From JAGPUQ01 sp963708735 (GTDB taxonomy: Bacteria; Pseudomonadota; Gammaproteobacteria; Pseudomonadales; Porticoccaceae), in assembly GCA_963708735.1 (NCBI GenBank), contig CAVPTW010000005.1, positions 124,001-188,000 of the forward strand: DNA of 64,000 bases, written 5' to 3'. The first letter of the stretch is position 1, and every line of letters starts with the position of its first letter. The notes beneath the pieces are model-generated. The model saw nothing but the letters and a program-made list of their open reading frames with translations, made no database searches and was not told where the DNA came from. The position numbers and the translations under genes were made by a program. Below are positions 43,778 through 54,178 of this stretch, piece by piece.

Positions 43778-43793
43778 CCTCGACCGGTCGAGG
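43778..43793. repeat. 16-bp perfect palindrome
   Basis: CCTCGACCGGTCGAGG is a perfect inverted repeat with no loop, placed between the last repeat element and the GIY-YIG gene. It could be an operator or a recombination site, but no evidence decides. Confidence 0.55.
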
Positions 43794-43901
43794 ATGGGCG
43801 GTGGCGATACAAAACCAAGGTTGCGTCACACACAAACCACCCGGAAAATTCCCTACTTGGCTGCTTGGGTTGGAAGCGGTTTGGAAAGGGAGTTCGTCGC
43901 C

Positions 43902-44198
43902 ATGGCCGAAAAGCAACCCGCTGTGTATATCCTCGCGAGCAAACGAAACGGCACCCTGTACATCGGCGTCACATCCTTTCTGATCCAGCGCATTTATCAG
44001 CATAAAAACGACCTTGCGGAAGGCTTTAGCCGGAAGTACCGCGTTCACTCGCTGGTGTACTACGAACTGCATACCACCATGGCTGCGGCCATTACCCGGG
44101 AAAAGCAGCTCAAAAAATGGAACCGCGCCTGGAAGTTGCAGTTGATCGAGGCAGAAAACCCTCGCTGGATAGATCTCTGGCCAAATCTGCTGGGGTAG
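43902..44198 (+). CDS. GIY-YIG nuclease domain protein
   Basis: A 98-residue single-domain protein of the COG2827/YhbQ-like group. It has the motif pair VYILASK (GIY-like) and LYIGVT (YIG), the conserved Arg in QRIYQHK, and the Glu and Lys region AAITREKQLKKWNRAWKLQLI. The catalytic Tyr, Arg and Glu positions seem intact, so it may cut DNA. The start at 43902 follows AGGGAG; an upstream in-frame ATG (43794) lies in non-conserved sequence. It sits alone between two repeat elements, with AATGACG directly repeated on either side at 43751-43757 and 44235-44241. Confidence 0.92.
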   Translation: MAEKQPAVYILASKRNGTLYIGVTSFLIQRIYQHKNDLAEGFSRKYRVHSLVYYELHTTMAAAITREKQLKKWNRAWKLQLIEAENPRWIDLWPNLLG

Positions 44199-44255
44199 GT
44201 TCCGGCATCGTGGTACGGTTTTTGGTCGCCCGGCAATGACGACAGGTGTGTCACC

Positions 44256-44378
44256 CCTCTTCCCGTCACCCCCGCGTCCCTTCCCGTCACCCCCGCGAAA
44301 GCGGGGGTCCAGGCGCCACCGCACCCGGAAGCACCGCGGTACTGGATTCCCGCTTGCGCGGGGACCCAGGCGCCGCCG
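44256..44378. repeat. Repeat element with chimeric right end
   Basis: Two 21-bp left-stem units precede a full element starting at 44285. Its right palindrome reads ATTCCCGCTTGCGCGGGG and then switches into left-type sequence (ACCCAGGCGCCGCC), as expected from recombination between copies. Confidence 0.85.
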
Positions 44379-44446
44379 ACAACCGGGTGGCAGCGCAGCG
44401 CCCGTCCACCCTACACTAACGGCCCCAAAAAGCTGGCGCGGACGCT

Positions 44447-45088
44447 ATGTACATCATCGGACTCACGGGCGGTATCGGCAGCGGCAAGAGCGCGGTGGCG
44501 GAACAGTTTCGCGCCCTGGGCATCCGTGTGGTGGACGCCGATCAGGCGGCCCGCGCCGTGGTGGAACCGGGCACGCCGGCGCTGGCGGCGATCGCCGAGC
44601 ACTTTGGCCCCGGCGTGATCCAACCCGACGGCAGCCTCGACCGCGCGGCGCTGCGCCAACTGGTGTTCAACAATGCCGACGAGCGCCGCTGGCTGGAGCA
44701 ACTGCTGCATCCCCGGATCGGCACCTGGCTCAGCACGCAGCTCGATGCAGCACCCGGACCCTACGCGATACTGGAGTCGCCGCTGCTGTTCGAGAGCAGC
44801 CAGCACCGCATGGTGCGCCGCGCGCTGCTGGTGGATGTCCCCGAGGACGTGCAGGTGACCCGCGCGGCGGCGCGGGACGGCAACAGCGCGGAACAGATTC
44901 GCGCCATCATGGCCGCCCAGATGAGCCGCGCCGACCGGCTGGCGCGCGCGGACGACTGCATCGACAATTCAGGTCCGCCCGAAGCGCTGGCGGCCCAGGT
45001 CGCGGCCCTGCACCAGACCTACCTGGCGCTGGCGGCGGAAGCCGAACGGGCCGAACCGGCGCGGGAACCACGGGAGAGTACCCCATGA
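44447..45088 (+). CDS. coaE: Dephospho-CoA kinase
   Basis: A 213-residue P-loop kinase that phosphorylates dephospho-CoA, the last step of coenzyme A synthesis. It starts MYIIGLTGGIGSGKSAVAEQF with the Walker A loop, followed by DADQAAR (substrate site, about residue 30) and the lid-region ARDGNSAEQIRAIMAAQ. It is coupled to yacG by an ATGA overlap, as in many gammaproteobacteria. Confidence 0.96.
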   Translation: MYIIGLTGGIGSGKSAVAEQFRALGIRVVDADQAARAVVEPGTPALAAIAEHFGPGVIQPDGSLDRAALRQLVFNNADERRWLEQLLHPRIGTWLSTQLDAAPGPYAILESPLLFESSQHRMVRRALLVDVPEDVQVTRAAARDGNSAEQIRAIMAAQMSRADRLARADDCIDNSGPPEALAAQVAALHQTYLALAAEAERAEPAREPRESTP

Positions 45089-45285
45089 GCGAAACCGCGC
45101 TGATCGTGCGCTGCCCGACGTGCGGCAAGGCGGTCGTCTGGGGACCGCGCAGCCCGGAGCGGCCCTTTTGTTCCGCCCGCTGTCGGCAAATCGATCTGGG
45201 CGAATGGGCGGCGGAACGCCACCGCATCCCTGCCGAGCCGGTGGCGGAATGGGATGCGCCGGAGGACGACCTCAGCCCGGAATAG
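45085..45285 (+). CDS. yacG: DNA gyrase inhibitor YacG (zinc-binding)
   Basis: A 66-residue protein with a four-cysteine zinc finger: CPTCGK near residue 11 and CSARCRQIDLGEWA near residue 29. YacG binds GyrB and limits DNA gyrase activity in E. coli. The acidic tail (EWDAPEDDLSPE) is usual. Its last 14 bases overlap the convergent mutT end. Confidence 0.95.
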   Translation: MSETALIVRCPTCGKAVVWGPRSPERPFCSARCRQIDLGEWAAERHRIPAEPVAEWDAPEDDLSPE

Positions 45286-45691
45286 GCGCGGGATCGGCGC
45301 CGCACAGCGCCGCGATGATCCGCTGATTCGCGGCGGGGAAAGGTCGCTGGGCGAGATCGCCAACCGGCACCCAGGCGATCTCCTGCCCCTCATTGCCGAC
45401 GGCGACACCGGTGAACGCCAGCACCCGCCACACATCGAGCACCACCAGCCGGTCGGGGTAGCGATGCTTGACCACCAGGAAGGGTTCACTGCGAACCACC
45501 GCGATCGCCAGTTCCTCGCCCAGCTCGCGCGCCAGCGCCGCAGCCGGCGTTTCGCCCGGCTCGATTTTTCCGCCCGGAAACTCCCAGAGTCCGCCCTGAT
45601 GCTTGCCGGTTGGCCGGCGCGCGATCAGGACCCGATTACCGCTGCGGGAATGGATCACTCCCGCCACCACCCGCACCGGGGGCAACCCCAT
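45272..45691 (-). CDS. mutT: 8-oxo-dGTP diphosphatase MutT (Nudix)
   Basis: A 139-residue Nudix hydrolase that removes mutagenic 8-oxo-dGTP. The Nudix box GGKIEPGETPAAALARELGE and the following E are complete (about residues 38-60), and RRPTGKHQGGLWEFPGG is the MutT substrate segment. The ATG at 45691 matches the family; the frame upstream (to 45868) lies over argJ. It follows argJ by one base. Confidence 0.95.
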   Translation of the reverse strand: MGLPPVRVVAGVIHSRSGNRVLIARRPTGKHQGGLWEFPGGKIEPGETPAAALARELGEELAIAVVRSEPFLVVKHRYPDRLVVLDVWRVLAFTGVAVGNEGQEIAWVPVGDLAQRPFPAANQRIIAALCGADPAPIPG

Positions 45692-45692
45692 G

Positions 45693-46919
45693 TCAGGTGC
45701 GGTACTCGGCATTGATGCGCACGTAATCGTAGGAGAGGTCGGTGGTCCAGAGGGTCTCGGCGCAGGTGCCGCGCCCGAGCTCGATGCGGATGGTGATTTC
45801 TGCGCGCGCCATGACTTCCTGCCCGGCGGCTTCGGTATAACTGGCGGCGCGGGCACCGCGCTCGGCAATCAGCACCTCGTCGAGCCAGACGCTGATGCGC
45901 TCGACATCGAGCGCGGCCACCCGGGCGCGCCCGATGGCGGCAAGAATCCGCCCCCAGTTGGGATCGCAGGCAAAGAGCGCGGTCTTGACCAGGGGCGATT
46001 CGGCCACCGCGTAGCCCACGGCCAGGCATTCGGCGCTGCTGTCGCCACCCGCCACGACGATGGTGACGAACTTGGTGGCGCCCTCGCCGTCGCGCACGAC
46101 GGCCTGGGCCAGTTCCACGCAGACTTCGGTGACGGCGTCGCCCAATGCAGCCAGCGCCGCGCTGTCGAGCTCGGTGGCGACCGCGCCCGTCGCCGCCAGC
46201 ATCAGGGCGTCGTTGGTGGAGGTATCGCCATCGATGGTGATGCGATTGAAGGATTTTGCGGCGGCGGCAACCAGCATTTGCTTGAGCACCGGCGCGTCGA
46301 CCCGCGCATCCGTCGCCACGAACGCCAGCATGGTCGCCATGTCGGGCCGGATCATGCCGGCGCCCTTGGCGATCCCGGTGACCGTCAGGACCGCGCCGCC
46401 CGCCAGCCGCACACGGCGGCTCGCGCCCTTGGCCCGGGTGTCCGTGGTGAGAATCCCCTCCGCCGCCAGCGCCCAGCCATCCGCGTCCAGCGCGGCAACC
46501 GCGGCCGGCAGCGCGGCGACGATGCGCTCCGCGGGCAGGGGTTCGCCGATGACGCCGGTGGAGAACGGCAGGATCTGCGCGGTCGCGACGCCAGTGTGCG
46601 CCGCCAGTGCCGCGCACACGGCCTCGGCGCGCACCAGGCCGTCGGGGCCCATGCCGGCGTTGGCGTTACCCGTATTGATCACCCAATAGCGCGGCGCGGC
46701 CCGGGCCAGATGGCTGCGCGCCACCTGTACCGGCGCGGCACAGAAGGCGTTGCGGGTGAACAGCCCGGCGCTGGTGGCGCCGGCGGCCAGTTCGATGACC
46801 ACCAGATCGCGGCGGCCCGGTTTTTTGACCCCGGCGCTCGCGGTACCCAGACGCACACCCGCAATCGGATGGAGCGGCGGCAAGGCGTCTTCACCCACAG
46901 CCATGACGGACTCCCGCAA
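45693..46919 (-). CDS. argJ: Bifunctional ornithine acetyltransferase/N-acetylglutamate synthase
   Basis: A 408-residue (403 if the second Met, 46904, is used) ArgJ, which recycles the acetyl group from N-acetylornithine onto glutamate in arginine synthesis. The self-cleavage site in GMIRPDMATML (Ala-Thr, about residue 194) is intact, as are STGVIGEPLP and TIDGDTSTNDA. It lies between secA and mutT, as in Pseudomonas. Confidence 0.96.
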   Translation of the reverse strand: MRESVMAVGEDALPPLHPIAGVRLGTASAGVKKPGRRDLVVIELAAGATSAGLFTRNAFCAAPVQVARSHLARAAPRYWVINTGNANAGMGPDGLVRAEAVCAALAAHTGVATAQILPFSTGVIGEPLPAERIVAALPAAVAALDADGWALAAEGILTTDTRAKGASRRVRLAGGAVLTVTGIAKGAGMIRPDMATMLAFVATDARVDAPVLKQMLVAAAAKSFNRITIDGDTSTNDALMLAATGAVATELDSAALAALGDAVTEVCVELAQAVVRDGEGATKFVTIVVAGGDSSAECLAVGYAVAESPLVKTALFACDPNWGRILAAIGRARVAALDVERISVWLDEVLIAERGARAASYTEAAGQEVMARAEITIRIELGRGTCAETLWTTDLSYDYVRINAEYRT

Positions 46920-46934
46920 TCCATCCGGCGGCGT

Positions 46935-49688
46935 TCATAGCCGGCCGTGGCACTGCTTGAATTTTTTGCCGGAGCCGCACGGGCAGGGCTCGTTGCGTCC
47001 CACCTTGATGTCTTCGCGCACGAAGGGCGTTGGCGCGCGCGGCGCACCGCCGGCGCTGGCCAGCGCTTCTGCTCCCAGAGCGGCGGCCTCGGCGTGCTGG
47101 AAGGCCAGCCGCTGCCGGGCTTCCTCCTCGCGGCGGCGCTGCTCCAGGGCGTTGACGTCCTCTTCGCGGCGGACCTGGAGCCGGACCAGAAAGCGCACCG
47201 TGTCGTGCTTGATGCGGGACAGCAGGTCCTGAAACATCTCGAAGGCTTCGCGCTTGTACTCCTGCTTGGGGTTCTTCTGGGCGTAGGCGCGCAGGCCGAT
47301 ACCCTGGCGCAGCTGATCCATGGCGGCGAGGTGCTCCTTCCAGTGATTGTCGAGCACCTGCAACATCACCTGCTTTTCGATCAGGTGAATGTCGGGGCCG
47401 ATCTCCGCCACCTTGGCGGCATAGGCCGCGTCGGCAGCGGCCTGGATACGTTCCCGCAATCCCGTTTCGGCGAGCCGCTCATCCGCATCCAGCCACTGCG
47501 CCAGCGGCAGTTCGAGGTTCAGCTCGCGGTGCAGTTCCTCTTCCAGCCCCGGGATGTCCCATTGCTCGGGCAGGCTGCCCGCCGGGATGAAGCGGTCGAC
47601 CAGTTCCGTGACCACATCCCGGCGCAGGTTCTCGATGATGTCGGTGATGTGGTCCGCGGCCAGCAGCTCGTCGCGCTGCTGGTAGATGACCCGCCGCTGG
47701 TCGTTGGCGACATCGTCGTATTCGAGCAACTGCTTGCGGACATCGAAGTTGCGGCCTTCCACCTTGCGCTGCGCCTTCTCCACCGCGTTGGTGACCATGC
47801 GATGCTCGATGGCCTCGCCCTGGTTCATGCCCAGCGCACCCATCATGCCCTTGACCCGGTCGGTGATGAACAGCCGCATCAGGTTGTCTTCCATCGCCAG
47901 ATAGAACCGGCTGAGGCCGGGATCGCCCTGCCGGCCGGCGCGGCCGCGCAGCTGGTTGTCGATGCGCCGCGATTCGTGGCGCTCGGTACCGAGGATGTGC
48001 AGACCACCGGCCGCGATCACTTGCGCATGGCGGGCTTCCCACGCGGCCCGGACGCGGGCGATCTCCTCCTGGCTGGGGTTTTCCAGCGCGGCGAGCTCGG
48101 CTTGCAGGTTGCCGCCCAGGACAATATCGGTGCCGCGGCCGGCCATGTTGGTGGCAATGGTCACGGTCCCGGGCCGCCCCGCCTGGGCGATGATATGGGC
48201 TTCCTTTTCATGGAACTTGGCGTTCAGCACCTGGTGCTCGATGCCGCGCGCCTTGAGTTCGGCGGACAGCAGTTCGGAGCTCTCGATGGATGCCGTGCCG
48301 ACCAGTACCGGCGCGCCCTTGTCGCGACAGGACACGATGTCATCCACGACGGCGTTGTACTTCTCGGCCTGGGTCATGAAGATGAGGTCGTTGAGGTCCT
48401 TGCGGATGACGGGTTTGTTCGGCGGAATCACCACGACCTGCAGGCCATAGATCTGCTGGAACTCGTAGGCTTCGGTGTCCGCCGTGCCCGTCATGCCGGC
48501 GAGCTTGTGATAGAGGCGGAAGTAATTCTGGAAGGTGGTGGACGCGAGCGTCTGACTTTCGCTCTGGATGGTGACGCCTTCCTTCGCCTCGATCGCCTGG
48601 TGCAGGCCTTCGGAGAGCCGGCGGCCCGGCATGGTGCGCCCGGTGTGTTCGTCGATCAGCACCACTTCGCCGTCGCGCACGATGTATTCGACATCGCGAT
48701 GAAACAGATGCCGCGCCCGCAGCGCGTTGTGGACGTGGTGCAACAGCCCCAGATTGACAGCCTGGTAGAGGCTGTCCTCGGGGCCGAGCAGTCCGGCGTT
48801 GGCGAGCAGCCCCTCGATTTTTTCGTGACCGGCTTCGGAAAGCTCCACCTGGCGGGTCTTTTCATCCAGCGTAAAGTCGCCCGGGTTCTCGTCACTGTGG
48901 GGATTGAGCACCTGCACCAGCTTGTCGATGCGCTGGTAGAGCGCTGAACTGTCGCGCGCCATCCCGGAAATGATGAGCGGCGTGCGCGCTTCGTCGATGA
49001 GGATGGAGTCGACTTCATCGACGATCGCGTAGGCCTGACCGCGCTGACTCTTGTCTTCCAGGCTCAGTGCCATGTTGTCGCGCAGGTAGTCGAAACCGAA
49101 TTCGTTATTGGTGCCGTAGGTGACGTCGGCGGCGTAGGCTTCGCGCCGGCTCACCGGCAACAGTGCATTGCCCGCGTCGGACAACAGGAACGAATTGGGC
49201 TCCCCGGGGCCGGCGAAGGACTGGATCACACCGACCGACAAGCCCAGATACCGGTACACCGGACCCATCCAGGTCGCATCGCGGCGCGCCAGATAGTCGT
49301 TCACGGTAACGATATGGACGCCCTCGCCGGTGAGGGCATTGAGGTAGGCCGGCAGCGTCGCCACCAGCGTCTTGCCTTCGCCGGTGCGCATCTCGGCGAT
49401 TCGACCCTGATGCAAGACGGCGCCGCCGATGAGCTGGGCATCGAAATGGCGCAGGCCCAGGGTGCGACTCGCCGCTTCGCGCACTACCGCAAAAGCCTCC
49501 GGGAGCAGATCGTCAAGGGTCGCGCCATCGGCGAGACGCTTGCGAAACTCAACCGTTTTCGCCTGCAGCGCCGCGTCGTCGAGGTCGCTCAGACCGGTCT
49601 GGTTATTGACCGCCTTCACCACCTTGCGCAGCGCGCGCAACGCCCGATCATTCTGGGTTCCAATGAGCTTCTTGAGTAAACCGACCAC
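46935..49688 (-). CDS. secA: Preprotein translocase ATPase SecA
   Basis: A 917-residue SecA. Walker A MRTGEGKTL is near residue 102, the DEAD-type box is DEVDSILIDEAR (about residue 208), the preprotein cross-linking and helical scaffold regions follow, and the C-terminal zinc tail CPCGSGKKFKQCHG is complete. It drives Sec-dependent export through SecYEG. The start is GTG. The lpxC-secA gap (49689-49868) contains no secM reading frame that I can recognise. Confidence 0.98.
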   Translation of the reverse strand: MVGLLKKLIGTQNDRALRALRKVVKAVNNQTGLSDLDDAALQAKTVEFRKRLADGATLDDLLPEAFAVVREAASRTLGLRHFDAQLIGGAVLHQGRIAEMRTGEGKTLVATLPAYLNALTGEGVHIVTVNDYLARRDATWMGPVYRYLGLSVGVIQSFAGPGEPNSFLLSDAGNALLPVSRREAYAADVTYGTNNEFGFDYLRDNMALSLEDKSQRGQAYAIVDEVDSILIDEARTPLIISGMARDSSALYQRIDKLVQVLNPHSDENPGDFTLDEKTRQVELSEAGHEKIEGLLANAGLLGPEDSLYQAVNLGLLHHVHNALRARHLFHRDVEYIVRDGEVVLIDEHTGRTMPGRRLSEGLHQAIEAKEGVTIQSESQTLASTTFQNYFRLYHKLAGMTGTADTEAYEFQQIYGLQVVVIPPNKPVIRKDLNDLIFMTQAEKYNAVVDDIVSCRDKGAPVLVGTASIESSELLSAELKARGIEHQVLNAKFHEKEAHIIAQAGRPGTVTIATNMAGRGTDIVLGGNLQAELAALENPSQEEIARVRAAWEARHAQVIAAGGLHILGTERHESRRIDNQLRGRAGRQGDPGLSRFYLAMEDNLMRLFITDRVKGMMGALGMNQGEAIEHRMVTNAVEKAQRKVEGRNFDVRKQLLEYDDVANDQRRVIYQQRDELLAADHITDIIENLRRDVVTELVDRFIPAGSLPEQWDIPGLEEELHRELNLELPLAQWLDADERLAETGLRERIQAAADAAYAAKVAEIGPDIHLIEKQVMLQVLDNHWKEHLAAMDQLRQGIGLRAYAQKNPKQEYKREAFEMFQDLLSRIKHDTVRFLVRLQVRREEDVNALEQRRREEEARQRLAFQHAEAAALGAEALASAGGAPRAPTPFVREDIKVGRNEPCPCGSGKKFKQCHGRL

Positions 49689-49868
49689 GTGGATATCCCT
49701 GGGCTTGCGTAGGGGCGAATGGCGGCAGCGCGCGGACCCTGCCGAAAATGGGGCTGTATGTTATTTCACTGAATGACGCGGTGTATATAAGGTGCCGGAT
49801 TCATGCTGCGGCCGTCCGGAACACCACGCACGCGCCCGGACACCGAGGTGCGCGATACCGGGGCCGAC

Positions 49869-50783
49869 TCAACTCGCCAACAGCGGGCGGGAATAGGACA
49901 CCGGAACGGCCTCCCCCACACCTTCGAAGGTAACGATCTCCCAGGCGTCCGGTCGACTCAGCAGCTTGCGCAGCAACACGCTGTTGAGCGCGTGGCCGGA
50001 TTTTTCGGCGTCGAACTCGCCGATCAGGCCATGGCCCAGCAGATACAGATCGCCGATGGCATCCAGAATCTTGTGCTTGACGAACTCATCCTTGTAACGC
50101 AGCCCGTCTTCGTTCAGCACACCCGTCTCGTCGACCACGATGGCATTGTCCATGCTGCCGCCCAGCGCGAGCCCCTTGGAACGCAGATAGCCGATTTCGT
50201 GCATGAAACCGAAGGTCCGGGCGCGGCTCACGTCCTTGACAAAGGAGGTGCTGGAAAAATCGATGGACACCTTCAGGGCCCCGGCGACGAACAGCGGATG
50301 GTCGAACGCGATCGCGAACGTGACCCGAAAACCCTCATAGGGGCGAAAGGCGGCCTTTTTGCCATCCTGCTCGACCGACACTTCTTTGCGGATGCGCAGA
50401 AATTTCTTGGGCCGCGCCTGCTCGACGATGCCGGCGGACTGGATCAGGAATACGAAAGGCGCGGCGCTGCCGTCCATGATGGGGACTTCCGGCGCCGTGA
50501 CTTCGACGATCGCATTGTCGATGCCCAGTCCGGCCAGCGCGGAGAGCAGGTGCTCCACGGTGGATACGCGCACGTCGCCGCTGACCAGGGTCGTGGAGAG
50601 CGTGGTATCGCCGACGTTTTTTGCGCAGGCACGAATTTCAACCGGCGGGTTCAGATCCGTGCGCCGGAACCAGATGCCAGTATCGGGTTCGGCGGGGAGC
50701 AGGGTAAGAAACACCTTTTGCCCGGTATGCAAGCCCACGCCAGTCGCGCGGATCGCATTCTTGAGTGTGCGCTGCTGGATCAA
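49869..50783 (-). CDS. lpxC: UDP-3-O-acyl-N-acetylglucosamine deacetylase
   Basis: A 304-residue zinc deacetylase catalysing the committed step of lipid A synthesis. Zinc ligands fit STVEHLLSALAG (His, about residue 78) and HKILDAIGD (His and Asp, about 237-241), with the catalytic His in GHALNS. The start is TTG, supported by TAAGG and by the conserved MIQQRTLKNAIRATGVGLH N-terminus. It lies between ftsZ and secA as in other gammaproteobacteria. Confidence 0.97.
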   Translation of the reverse strand: MIQQRTLKNAIRATGVGLHTGQKVFLTLLPAEPDTGIWFRRTDLNPPVEIRACAKNVGDTTLSTTLVSGDVRVSTVEHLLSALAGLGIDNAIVEVTAPEVPIMDGSAAPFVFLIQSAGIVEQARPKKFLRIRKEVSVEQDGKKAAFRPYEGFRVTFAIAFDHPLFVAGALKVSIDFSSTSFVKDVSRARTFGFMHEIGYLRSKGLALGGSMDNAIVVDETGVLNEDGLRYKDEFVKHKILDAIGDLYLLGHGLIGEFDAEKSGHALNSVLLRKLLSRPDAWEIVTFEGVGEAVPVSYSRPLLAS

Positions 50784-50896
50784 ACGGATGCCTTACCGAG
50801 CCCCGGGGCGCCCCATGGTAGCAAAACCGGGTCTCCGACCGCCAGCGCCCGCCCGTGGGCGGCCGGGAACGCACCGCCTTGGATGAGCCCGGTGAC

Positions 50897-50925
50897 GCCG
50901 CCCCCGAGAGGGGATCAGGGGCGGC
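50897..50925 (-). terminator. Hairpin downstream of ftsZ
   Basis: An 8-bp GC stem (GCCGCCCC with GGGGCGGC) lies just past the ftsZ stop. There is no T run, so it may stabilise or attenuate the transcript rather than end it before lpxC. Confidence 0.5.
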
Positions 50926-50942
50926 GCATCAGGGGCATTGCA

Positions 50943-52103
<1,161 letters not shown>

Positions 52104-52141
52104 GTGATTACCCCTCACTCAAGCTGCCAGTTGAACGTGCC

Positions 52142-53374
52142 CTACAAGTTGTTCTGAAACCACTGCCGGATGCGCCCGAGGAGCCCGTTTCCGGCCCCCT
52201 TCTTCGGCACGTTCCGGTTTTCCTGCTGCTGTTGCAGCCCGTAAAGCAATAACCCGACGCCAGTGGAATAGATCGGGTTGTTGACGATGTCGGCGAGACC
52301 CTGGATGTTCTGAGGCACCCCGAGCCGCACCGGCATATGAAAAATCTCTTCGGCGAGATCCACGGCGCCCTCCATCTTGGCGGTGCCGCCGGTGAGGACG
52401 ATGCCAGCGGCGAGCAGATCCTCGAGCCCGCTGCGTCGCAGCTCGGACTGCACCAGGGTGAACAGCTCGTCGTAGCGCGGTTCCACCACTTCGGCCAGCG
52501 CCTGGCGCGAGAGGCTGCGCGGCTGCCGATCGCCCACGCTCGGCACCTTGATGGTCTCCTCGGGGCCGGCGAGCTGCGCCAGCGCGCAGGCGTACTTGAT
52601 CTTGAGTTCCTCGGCGTGTGCGGTGGGCGTGCGCAGCGCCATGGCGATATCGTTGGTGACCTGGTCGCCGGCGATGGGAATCACGCCGGTGTGACGGATG
52701 GCGCCTTCGGTAAACACGGCGATATCGGTGGTGCCGCCGCCGATATCGACCAGGCAGACACCGAGTTGCTTTTCGTCCTCGGTGAGCACGGCGTAGCTGG
52801 AGGCGAGTTGCTCCAGGATGATGTCGTCCACCTCCAGCCCACAGCGCCGGATGCACTTCTTGATGTTCTGGGCGGCATTGGCGGCACAGGTCACCAGATG
52901 CACCTTCGCCTCCAGGCGCACGCCCGACATGCCCAGGGGCTCGCGCACGCCCTCCTGGTTGTCGATGATGAATTCCTGCGGCAGGACGTGAAGGATCTCC
53001 TGATCGGCCGGGATGGCCACCGCGCGGGCGGCGTCGATCACCCGGTCGATGTCGGTCTGGTGCACCTCGCGGTCGCGGATGGCGACGATGCCGTGGGAGT
53101 TGAGGCTGCGGATGTGACTGCCCGCGATGCCGGCGTAGACCGAGTGGATCTGACAGCCGGCCATCAACTCGACCTCCTCGATGGCGCGCTGGATCGCGTG
53201 CACCGTGGATTCGATGTTGACCACCACGCCCTTCTTGATCCCGGAGGACGGATGCATGCCCGTCCCGACGATCTCGAGCTGTCCGTTGGGGCCCGCAACG
53301 CCAATGATCGCCACTACCTTGGAGGTACCAATATCCAGTCCGACGATCATCTGTTCGCCGCTAATGCCTGCCAT
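52142..53374 (-). CDS. ftsA: Cell division protein FtsA
   Basis: A 410-residue actin-like protein that tethers FtsZ to the membrane. The phosphate-binding GLDIGTSKVVAIIG (about residue 12), the 1C domain (about residues 85-160), VDIGGGTTD (about residue 205) and GGTAKMEG (about residue 335) are present, and the C-terminus is an amphipathic helix (GLLGRIRQWFQNNL). It is preceded by ftsQ with a 27-nt gap. Confidence 0.97.
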   Translation of the reverse strand: MAGISGEQMIVGLDIGTSKVVAIIGVAGPNGQLEIVGTGMHPSSGIKKGVVVNIESTVHAIQRAIEEVELMAGCQIHSVYAGIAGSHIRSLNSHGIVAIRDREVHQTDIDRVIDAARAVAIPADQEILHVLPQEFIIDNQEGVREPLGMSGVRLEAKVHLVTCAANAAQNIKKCIRRCGLEVDDIILEQLASSYAVLTEDEKQLGVCLVDIGGGTTDIAVFTEGAIRHTGVIPIAGDQVTNDIAMALRTPTAHAEELKIKYACALAQLAGPEETIKVPSVGDRQPRSLSRQALAEVVEPRYDELFTLVQSELRRSGLEDLLAAGIVLTGGTAKMEGAVDLAEEIFHMPVRLGVPQNIQGLADIVNNPIYSTGVGLLLYGLQQQQENRNVPKKGAGNGLLGRIRQWFQNNL

Positions 53375-53401
53375 GTCCTCTCCCCATAGAATGTTCTCGC
53401 C

Positions 53402-54178
53402 TCAGCCGGCATGCGTTGCGGCGGGTGCCGCGCGCCAGCGCACCGCGACACCGTTGCCGTAGCGCGCGTCGACGCGCGCCAATTCGTCCCGCCGCGCCGC
53501 CAGGCCCTTGCGCCACAGCACCAGAAAACGCTCCACGCGCGCGTCCGTGTCGGCGCGCCCCAATATCAACTCAGTACCACCGCTGAACCGCAGGCGGAGC
53601 CCTTCGTCGTCCCGGGCGAACCACTCGATGCGCAGACCCGTGCCCGCCAGACGCTCCGTCAACGCGTGGTACGCCGCCATGACATCCGCTTCGGAATTTT
53701 CCGGGCCCACCAGTTCGGGCAGTTCCTTGAAATCATCCGCCGACACGCCGGGCAGCACTTCGCCACGGCCATTGATGAATTCACCGGCGCGCCAGCGCGC
53801 GATCGGCGCCTCCTCGTCGATATGGAGGTAGAGGCCATTGGGCCATTCGCGCCGCGCCCGCACACTGGCAATCCAGGGGTGCTCTTCCAGACCGCGCTGC
53901 AACCCCCGCATGTCGAGGGTGAGAAAGCCGCCATCGAGGTACTGGCTGACCAGATCCTCGATTTCGGCGCGCCGCAGGTGGTGGATGTCACCATCCACGG
54001 CGACTACCCGCAGGGGCGCGTCCAGATAGCGGTACAACACCACACCGGCGGCCACCAACACCGTCAGCGCGGCGGCCAGCACCAGCGTAAAACCAGCCAC
54101 CTGCAGCAGGCGCCCGATATCGACGCGACGCTCCCTCGCGTGCGGGCGCGCACCCTGAAAGCGCCGCGCCGCACTCAT
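53402..54178 (-). CDS. ftsQ: Cell division protein FtsQ
   Basis: A 258-residue bitopic protein with a cytoplasmic N-terminus, one membrane segment (about residues 24-46), a POTRA domain starting with the AVDGDIHHLRRAEIEDLVSQ pattern, and the FtsQ beta domain. It joins FtsB/FtsL at the septum. Its start overlaps the ddl stop by 4 nt. Confidence 0.93.
   Translation of the reverse strand: MSAARRFQGARPHARERRVDIGRLLQVAGFTLVLAAALTVLVAAGVVLYRYLDAPLRVVAVDGDIHHLRRAEIEDLVSQYLDGGFLTLDMRGLQRGLEEHPWIASVRARREWPNGLYLHIDEEAPIARWRAGEFINGRGEVLPGVSADDFKELPELVGPENSEADVMAAYHALTERLAGTGLRIEWFARDDEGLRLRFSGGTELILGRADTDARVERFLVLWRKGLAARRDELARVDARYGNGVAVRWRAAPAATHAG

Noticed and set aside
49689..49868. secM between lpxC and secA
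   Set aside because: The gap of 180 bases has no open frame ending in the arrest-peptide pattern.
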